This document shows, in pieces, positions 58,635 through 64,000 of a DNA stretch of 64,000 nucleotides. The position numbers and the translations under genes are program-made. Location of the stretch: the NCBI RefSeq assembly GCF_014268505.2, contig NZ_JABWQP020000011.1:118841-182840 (forward strand). The letters run 5' to 3'. Each line of letters begins with the position of its first letter. The first letter of the stretch is position 1. A model generated the notes under the pieces. It did not search any database. It saw nothing but the letters and a program-made list of their open reading frames with translations, and was not told the DNA's origin. The DNA comes from Pseudomonas khorasanensis. GTDB lineage: Bacteria > Pseudomonadota > Gammaproteobacteria > Pseudomonadales > Pseudomonadaceae.

Positions 58635-60367
58635 CGAATGTTTTCCTGATCCTGATGTTGTTGCTGTTCGTACCAGAACTTGCGCCTGAGCAGTTCGCCC
58701 GGATCGTCCGGGATTTTGCCCAGCCATTGTTCCAGTGCCTGACGCTGCTCACTTTCGAGGTTGTTCTCGCTCGGGCGCAGGGTTGGCACCGTGTCGGTTT
58801 CCTCTTCCTCGTTGCTGCCCGGCACCTCATTGGGGCCCGGTTGCGGCGGGGTGGTGGGTGGCGGCTCACTGGTTGATTCTGCCGACTCTGTCTCGCTGAG
58901 GGTTTCGCTGGTAGTCGCCGGTGGTGGTGCGGTAGCGGGCGGCGGCTCATCGCCGGGCAGGCTTTGCTCGTTCGGCTGGTTGTCCGGTTCGGCCGGCGGT
59001 GGCGCGTTTTTCTGTTTCAGCAGGTTTTCCACCAGCGCCTTGTTGGTTTGTGCCGGACGCAGGTCCGGTTGCTGTTCCAGTGCCTGTTCATAGGCGTCGA
59101 TCGCCGCTTCCAGCTCACCGCTTTTGGCCAGAGCGTTGCCACGATTGTAGTGGGCGCGGGCGTCGCTGCCCTCGGCGAAGCGCTGAGCGGCGCCACTGTA
59201 GTCGCCGGCCTCGTACAACGCCACCCCTTGCCATTGAGGGTCTTCAAAATGCTGCGCGGCTTCGGCCGGACGTTTTTGTTTGAGCAGGTGCAGACCTTGC
59301 TGGTCGGGGCGCAGCCACAGGTCTTCAAAGTCAAAGGCGTAAACGGGTTGCGGCAGGCAAAACAGCAGCGGCAGACAGAACAGCCAGCCACGTCGCCCGG
59401 CGCACGCGGCGAGCAACAGCAGCGGCAACAGCAGCCAGTAGCCCTGGTCGGCCCAAGTGTCGAGGCGCACGGTCTGGCCGTCGTCGCGCAGGTTGCGGGG
59501 GCCGCTGAGCAACCCGAGTGCGCCGAGATCGCCTTCGTCGAGTCGCGCCGGATGGTACTCGCCGCCGACACTGTTGAGGAACGCGCCGAGGCCCGGACTG
59601 TCGAGCTGCGGCACGCGAATCGCGCCTTGCTCATCCTTGAGGAAACTGCCGTCCTCCTGCGCAATCGGCGCGCCTTCGGCAGTGCCGATGCCAAGCATCA
59701 GCAATTGCGCCGACTCACCGCTCAATGCCCGGCGGATGCCCAGGCGTTCTTCTTCGTTGAGCGACGAACCAATCAGCAAAATTCTGCCCTGACCGAGCGC
59801 GCCTTGCTTGAGCAACGCCAGCGCCTTGCTGACCGCCAGATCGGCGCGGTGACCGCTTTGCGGCATCAGCGACGGTTTCAGTGCGTCGAGCAGGTTGCGA
59901 CTGGTCGCCAGATCATCCGAGAGCGGCACCAGCGTGTGCGCACTGCCGGCATAGACGACGATGGCGGTCTGCGCATCGCTGCGCGCCTGCAACAGGTCGA
60001 ACACCTTGCGTCGCGCTTGTTCGAGACGCGTCGGTGGCGAGTCGGCGGCGAGCATTTCCGGGGTCAGCTCCAGCACCACCACCAGCGGGTCGGCGGGTTT
60101 CTGGCTGGTCTGTTCGACACGTTCCCAACTCGGCCCGAGCAAGGCCAGAATCGCCAGCAACCACGCCACGCCGAGGGCGATCCACGGCAGTTTGCTCTGA
60201 CGACCGCTGCCGCCACTGAGCAATGCTGCGTGAAACGCCGGCGGCAGAATCATCTGCCAGCGTCCGGCGCGTTTCTGTCGGTGCCAGAGTTGCCAGAGCA
60301 GCCAGCCGAGCAGCGGCAACAGCAACAGCCACCAGGGGCGGAACCAGTGCGGCCACAGGGCGATCAT
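58631..60367 (-). CDS. VWA-TPR protein (BatB/BatC-like fusion) with altered MIDAS
   Basis: 578 residues. Two N-terminal TM helices, a VWA-like domain (about 85-300), two more TMs, a TPR block (YNRGNALAKSGELEAAIDAY) and a long Pro/Glu/Thr-rich disordered C-terminus. The usual MIDAS DxSxS is replaced by LELTPEM at the expected place (about residue 97), so metal binding is doubtful. Start overlaps the BatA-like stop by four bases. Confidence 0.85.
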   Translation of the reverse strand: MIALWPHWFRPWWLLLLPLLGWLLWQLWHRQKRAGRWQMILPPAFHAALLSGGSGRQSKLPWIALGVAWLLAILALLGPSWERVEQTSQKPADPLVVVLELTPEMLAADSPPTRLEQARRKVFDLLQARSDAQTAIVVYAGSAHTLVPLSDDLATSRNLLDALKPSLMPQSGHRADLAVSKALALLKQGALGQGRILLIGSSLNEEERLGIRRALSGESAQLLMLGIGTAEGAPIAQEDGSFLKDEQGAIRVPQLDSPGLGAFLNSVGGEYHPARLDEGDLGALGLLSGPRNLRDDGQTVRLDTWADQGYWLLLPLLLLAACAGRRGWLFCLPLLFCLPQPVYAFDFEDLWLRPDQQGLHLLKQKRPAEAAQHFEDPQWQGVALYEAGDYSGAAQRFAEGSDARAHYNRGNALAKSGELEAAIDAYEQALEQQPDLRPAQTNKALVENLLKQKNAPPPAEPDNQPNEQSLPGDEPPPATAPPPATTSETLSETESAESTSEPPPTTPPQPGPNEVPGSNEEEETDTVPTLRPSENNLESEQRQALEQWLGKIPDDPGELLRRKFWYEQQQHQDQENIR

Positions 60368-61443
60368 CGACGCCTCCGCAAACGCAAACGTTGCAGGCGC
60401 TCACGCCAGTCGGGCAACGGACTCTGCAAATACAGTCGCTTTGTCAGCAGGCGATGCAGCGGGTTGTCCGGCCACAATTCACGGGCGACCAGCAACAGGC
60501 TCAACCACAGCGCCAGCGCCAGAGGCCAGTGATACAAGGCTTGCGCCGGTCGCGCCTGAGTTGGCTGCTGGGTGACCGGTTCGAGCTGGTCGAGGGTGTC
60601 CTTGATTGCTTGCAGTTCCTTGCCGTCGTGGGCGCGGAAATACTGGCCGCCGGTGACGTCTGCAATGGCTTTGAGCGCGGGTTCGTCAAGGTCCAGACTC
60701 GGATTGACCCCGAGCAGGCCGGTCGAGCCGCTGTCTTCGGGATTGGCGCCGATGCCGATCGGATAAATCCTCACCCCTTCGCTGGCAGCGAGTTTCGCTG
60801 CGGTCAACGGATTGATCTCGCCGCCGTTGTTGGCGCCGTCGGTGACCAGAATCAATACGCGGCTTTGCGCCGGGCGCAGGCGCAGGCGTTTTAGGGCCAG
60901 ACCGATGGCATCGCCAATCGCGGTGTTCTTGCCGGCGATGCCGATGCGCGCTTCATCGAGCCACACGCGCACGGTGCGCCGATCGAAGGTCAGTGGCGCT
61001 TGCAGATAGGCCTGGCTGCCGAACAGGATCAGACCGACGCGGTCGCCCTCGCGGCTTTCAAGAAAGTCGCCGAGCAAGTGCTGGACCAGCGACAGGCGGC
61101 TGACTTCTTCGTCTTGCCACTGCATGTCGGGGAAATCCATCGAGCCGGACACATCCACCGCCACCAGCAAATCACGGCCGCTGGCGGCAATCGGCAGCGG
61201 TTCGCCGAGCCATTGCGGACGCGCAGCGGCGATCAGCAGAATCAGCCACAGCAGCATAAAGGGCGCCTGCTGACGCCATGCGGGCAAGTGGGCTCGGGCG
61301 CGGCGGCGGGCGAGGCCTTCCAGGTCAGCGAGGAAACTGACTTTCAATGCCGGCTCGCCGCTGTCGGCCGCCGGCAACACCAGACGCATCAGCCACGGCA
61401 GCGGCAACAGCAGGAAGATCCACGGCCAGGCGAACTCAAACAT
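60364..61443 (-). CDS. VWA-domain protein, BatA-like
   Basis: 359 residues with an N-terminal TM, a second TM near residue 60, a VWA domain with an intact MIDAS (DVSGSMDF near residue 95, then ILVTDGANNGG) and a C-terminal TM. Partner of the altered VWA-TPR protein. Start at 61443 overlaps the DUF4381 stop by eight bases. Confidence 0.9.
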   Translation of the reverse strand: MFEFAWPWIFLLLPLPWLMRLVLPAADSGEPALKVSFLADLEGLARRRARAHLPAWRQQAPFMLLWLILLIAAARPQWLGEPLPIAASGRDLLVAVDVSGSMDFPDMQWQDEEVSRLSLVQHLLGDFLESREGDRVGLILFGSQAYLQAPLTFDRRTVRVWLDEARIGIAGKNTAIGDAIGLALKRLRLRPAQSRVLILVTDGANNGGEINPLTAAKLAASEGVRIYPIGIGANPEDSGSTGLLGVNPSLDLDEPALKAIADVTGGQYFRAHDGKELQAIKDTLDQLEPVTQQPTQARPAQALYHWPLALALWLSLLLVARELWPDNPLHRLLTKRLYLQSPLPDWRERLQRLRLRRRR

Positions 61444-61933
61444 GTTTGCGAATCCACGTGTCGACCGCCTGGGTCAGGCCGGCGATGGCTTTGTCATCGA
61501 GTTTGCATTCCGGTTTGTACGCGCCTTCGACCAGCACCATCCAGCGCGTCAGGCCGGCGGCGGGGCAACGGTTATCGAGGAAGGCCAGCCATTTGCGCCC
61601 GTTGAGCGTATGGCTTTGGCTGTACGGGTAATGGTTACGGCACAAGCGCTTGAGCAGACCGTTGAGTTGCTGCAGCCAGGCGCCGGCCGGGGCGCCGTCG
61701 TATGGTTTGGGCATCTGCGCCAGTTCGGCGAGGGCGGCGATGCGCACCGGATCCAGAGGTTGTTCCGCGCGCTCGACAGGTCGTTTTTTCACCGGGATGA
61801 AACGACGCAGCTTCCATCCGGCGACACCGAGCAGCGGCAAAAGCACGAGCAGCAGCCACCAGCCCGGCGCTGGGGGCCAGAAAGCTATCGGCGGCGGGGA
61901 AATCAGTGGTTGCAGTTGTTCGAGGCCGTTCAT
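61436..61933 (-). CDS. DUF4381 membrane protein
   Basis: 165 residues from ATG 61933 (MNGLEQLQPLISPPPIAFWP). One TM helix (PGWWLLLVLLPLLGVAGW) and a cytoplasmic helical part. Constant member of MoxR/VWA operons; function unknown. ATGA overlap with the DUF58 gene. Confidence 0.87.
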   Translation of the reverse strand: MNGLEQLQPLISPPPIAFWPPAPGWWLLLVLLPLLGVAGWKLRRFIPVKKRPVERAEQPLDPVRIAALAELAQMPKPYDGAPAGAWLQQLNGLLKRLCRNHYPYSQSHTLNGRKWLAFLDNRCPAAGLTRWMVLVEGAYKPECKLDDKAIAGLTQAVDTWIRKHV

Positions 61934-62874
61934 CGACCTTTCCCCGGACGCTGCGGATTCAGGAATTCGCGCATCTGCTCGACCATTTCGCTTTGCGTGC
62001 TCAACGGCATCAGCAATACGCGAAGTTTTTGCGCGAGCAATTCCCAGCGGGCGATGCGCGCTTCGGCCTGGGCGCGATAAGTCTGGCGCAAGTCGAAGTT
62101 CAGCGTGTCGATTTCCAGTTGCGCGCCACGCTCGGCGAACCTCAGCAGGCCGGCGGCGGGCAGGGCGTGGTCCAGCGGGTCGGACAGCGGCAGCATCAAC
62201 AGATCGCAATGGCGCGACAGCAGGCTCAGTTGCTGCTCGGCGCTGTCGGACAATGCGCGCTCATCGCAAATGACGATCGCCAGGCTGCCCGGCCGAAGCA
62301 CTTCTCGCGCCCGCCGCAGAGCCACGCCAAAGGCATCGCGATCCGGCTCGCGCTCGCTGTGCAACGACTGATTGACCTTGACCAGACGGTTGAGCAGTTG
62401 CAACAGGCTTTGCTTGCTGCGTCGCGGCTTGATTTCGTAATGCTCGTTGTCGCCGAACACTAGCCCGCCGACCCGGTCGTTGTGGCCGAGCGCGGCCCAG
62501 CCGATCAACGCCGCGACTTGCGCCGCCAGCACCGACTTGAACATTAGCCCCGAGCCAAAAAACAGCCGCGTGCTTTGCTCGACCATGATGAAAATCGGCC
62601 GCTCGCGTTCTTCATGGAACAGTTTGGTGTGTGGCTCCTGCGTGCGTGCGGTGACGCGCCAGTCGATGGTGCGCACGTCATCGCCGGCCTGATAGACCCG
62701 CACCTGATCGAAGTCGACGCCACGCCCACGGAATTTCGAGTGATGCAGGCCGATCAGCGGGCTGCGCTGACTCGGCGTTGAAAACAGCTGGACTTCGCGC
62801 ACGCGGTGACGCATTTCGATCAGCTCGGCGAGGCTGATGCGAATACCGGGCTCGGAAGGCAGGCTGACGTTCAC
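61930..62874 (-). CDS. DUF58-family protein
   Basis: 314 residues if the GTG at 62874 is the start (VNVSLPSEPGIRISLAELIE); no good ATG lies nearby. The hallmark is GRGVDFDQVRVYQAGDDVRT followed by IDWRVTARTQEPHTKLFHEE. Predicted VWA-like fold. Five-base gap after the moxR-type stop. The open frame continues upstream over the moxR gene, but that part is a shadow. Confidence 0.85.
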   Translation of the reverse strand: MNVSLPSEPGIRISLAELIEMRHRVREVQLFSTPSQRSPLIGLHHSKFRGRGVDFDQVRVYQAGDDVRTIDWRVTARTQEPHTKLFHEERERPIFIMVEQSTRLFFGSGLMFKSVLAAQVAALIGWAALGHNDRVGGLVFGDNEHYEIKPRRSKQSLLQLLNRLVKVNQSLHSEREPDRDAFGVALRRAREVLRPGSLAIVICDERALSDSAEQQLSLLSRHCDLLMLPLSDPLDHALPAAGLLRFAERGAQLEIDTLNFDLRQTYRAQAEARIARWELLAQKLRVLLMPLSTQSEMVEQMREFLNPQRPGKGR

Positions 62875-62879
62875 GGGGG

Positions 62880-63839
62880 TCAAGCGACGGCGACGACGTC
62901 GAGAATCCGCTGCACCACGCGGTCCTGATCGATGCCGGCGGCTTCGGCTTCGAACGACAGGATGATGCGGTGACGCAACACATCGAACAGCACGGCCTGG
63001 ATGTCTTCGGGGCTGACGAAATCGCGGCCGGCCAGCCAGGCATGCGCGCGGGCACAGCGGTCCAGCGCAATCGAACCGCGCGGGCTGGCGCCGTAAGCGA
63101 TCCACTCGGCCATTTCCGGGTCGAACTTGGCCGGGTTGCGCGTGGCCATGACCAGTTGCACCAGGTATTCCTCCACGGCGTCGGCCATGTACAGACCGAG
63201 GATTTCCTTGCGTGCGGCGAAGATCGCCTGTTGGCTGACCCGACGCTCGGGCTTGGTCTCGCCGTTAAGCGCTTCGCCACGGGCTTGCTGGAGGATGCGG
63301 CGTTCGACGGCGGCATCGGGGAAACCGATCTTGACGTGCATCAGGAACCGGTCGAGTTGAGCTTCCGGCAGCGGATAGGTGCCTTCCTGTTCGATCGGGT
63401 TCTGCGTGGCCATCACCAGAAACAGGGGCGACAGTTCATACGTGCTGCGGCCAACGCTGACCTGGCGCTCGGCCATCGCTTCGAGCAGCGCCGATTGCAC
63501 CTTGGCCGGCGCACGGTTGATTTCGTCGGCCAGCACCAGGTTATGGAAGATCGGACCTTGCTGGAACACAAAGCTGCCCGTTTCCGGGCGATAGATTTCG
63601 GTGCCGGTGATGTCGGCAGGCAGCAGGTCCGGTGTGAATTGAATCCGATGGAACTGGGCTTCGATGCCCTCGGCGAGTTCTTTGATCGCTTTGGTCTTGG
63701 CCAGACCCGGGGCGCCCTCGACCAGCATGTGGCCGTCGGCAAGCAAGGCGATGAGCAACCGCTCGATGAGTTTTTCCTGGCCGAGAATCTGCGTTGAAAG
63801 AAAGGTTCGCAGCGCCAGCAGCGCTTCACGATGTTCCAT
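62880..63839 (-). CDS. MoxR-family AAA+ ATPase
   Basis: 319 residues. Walker A variant GAPGLAKT near residue 41, Walker B LVLADEINRAPAKVQSALLE, sensor ATQNPIEQEGTYPLPEAQLD, and a lid domain with the usual RHRIIL ending. Chaperone-like ATPase that remodels VWA partners; first gene of the six-gene Bat operon. Its promoter lies between 63840 and the edge, where I found no clear box. Confidence 0.92.
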   Translation of the reverse strand: MEHREALLALRTFLSTQILGQEKLIERLLIALLADGHMLVEGAPGLAKTKAIKELAEGIEAQFHRIQFTPDLLPADITGTEIYRPETGSFVFQQGPIFHNLVLADEINRAPAKVQSALLEAMAERQVSVGRSTYELSPLFLVMATQNPIEQEGTYPLPEAQLDRFLMHVKIGFPDAAVERRILQQARGEALNGETKPERRVSQQAIFAARKEILGLYMADAVEEYLVQLVMATRNPAKFDPEMAEWIAYGASPRGSIALDRCARAHAWLAGRDFVSPEDIQAVLFDVLRHRIILSFEAEAAGIDQDRVVQRILDVVAVA

Positions 63840-63942
63840 CGGTGACTGTTCCTGGAAAGGGGTGGCCCGAGGCGTTCGGATAACGCCGGGGCTGGGGGCG
63901 TTACTTTAATGCATCGCGGGGGGCGGCGACTAACGGCATTTT

Positions 63943-63974
63943 GTAGAAAAGAGCAAAAGATCGCCGTCTTCGGC
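63943..63974. repeat. GGAGCTGCCGAAGG-type half repeat
   Basis: AAAAGAGCAAAAGATCGCCG then TCTTCGGCAGCTCC, one half of the family seen at 47049-47130; the matching arm, if any, lies beyond the window. The rest of 63840-64000 shows no gene. Confidence 0.6.
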
Positions 63975-64000
63975 AGCTCCAGGATTGGAATGCAATCACC

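Noticed and set aside
1..64000. CRISPR array from repeated GTGGGAGCGAGC units
   Set aside because: The units are isolated inverted pairs scattered in gaps, with no regular spacers and no cas gene; they are REP elements.
1..64000. tRNA or rRNA genes
   Set aside because: No cloverleaf-like stretch with T-loop GTTCGA-type core plus CCA-like end was seen in the intergenic regions; a tRNA scan would settle it.

Overview
The window is a piece of a Pseudomonas chromosome, most likely of the P. fluorescens/putida type. Supporting this are the high GC content, the many paired REP-like palindromes between genes (arms such as GTGGGAGCGAGC), the E. coli-like sad/ptrR pair, SbcCD, the MoxR/Bat operon and the dense set of transporters. 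No rRNA, tRNA, CRISPR array or intact insertion sequence was seen. The first gene is cut by the left edge; the right edge falls just upstream of the moxR-type gene.

Layout. 1-3.6 kb: end of a DUF1624 membrane acyltransferase-like gene, then a succinate-semialdehyde dehydrogenase (sad) divergent from its LysR regulator (ptrR-like). 3.6-8.1 kb: an alpha/beta hydrolase, an LLM-class flavin monooxygenase with its flavin reductase, and a divergent NCS1 permease. 8.4-12.7 kb: an orphan PotF-like binding protein, a TerC-family membrane protein, an AraC regulator and a bile-acid:Na+ symporter-family protein. 12.7-17.8 kb: reverse transsulfuration operon (cystathionine beta-synthase and gamma-lyase) divergent from metE. 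17.9-22.6 kb: a GNAT acetyltransferase, a BtuFCD-like ABC importer behind a clear cobalamin riboswitch, and a ParD-like protein overlapping a second methionine aminopeptidase. 22.8-34.1 kb: a PotABCD-type ABC importer, a RibBA-like protein, a DUF1330 protein, and an operon of a DUF1185 protein, alpha/beta hydrolase, aldehyde dehydrogenase, flavin reductase, carboxymuconolactone-decarboxylase-like protein, GntR regulator and NUDIX hydrolase. 34.5-38 kb: a YCF48-like propeller protein and an RND/MMPL exporter. 38.1-45 kb: a pentonate (L-arabinonate type) pathway to 2-oxoglutarate with its own FadR-type regulator. 45-48.7 kb: a periplasmic lactonase, small unknown proteins, repeats and a GST. 48.7-53.6 kb: sbcDC. 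53.8-56.9 kb: a lower-GC island of small immunity-like genes, some broken. 57-63.8 kb: a six-gene MoxR/DUF58/VWA/Bat operon.

The most interesting reading is a dispersed catabolic regulon. Five promoter regions (near 6435, 6615, 26800, 28260 and 34117) carry nearly the same element, built on TGGTATACCA and/or ATACCATAATA. They face the LLM monooxygenase/flavin reductase pair, the NCS1 permease, the ABC importer, the ribBA/DUF1330 pair and the DUF1185-ALDH-GntR operon. A GntR (FCD) regulator is encoded inside the last operon. Together these would form one pathway: two uptake systems, a reduced-flavin monooxygenase with two paralogous flavin reductases, extra flavin synthesis, and hydrolase and aldehyde-dehydrogenase steps. 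An N-heterocycle or similar nitrogenous ring compound is a plausible substrate, but the sequence does not prove it.
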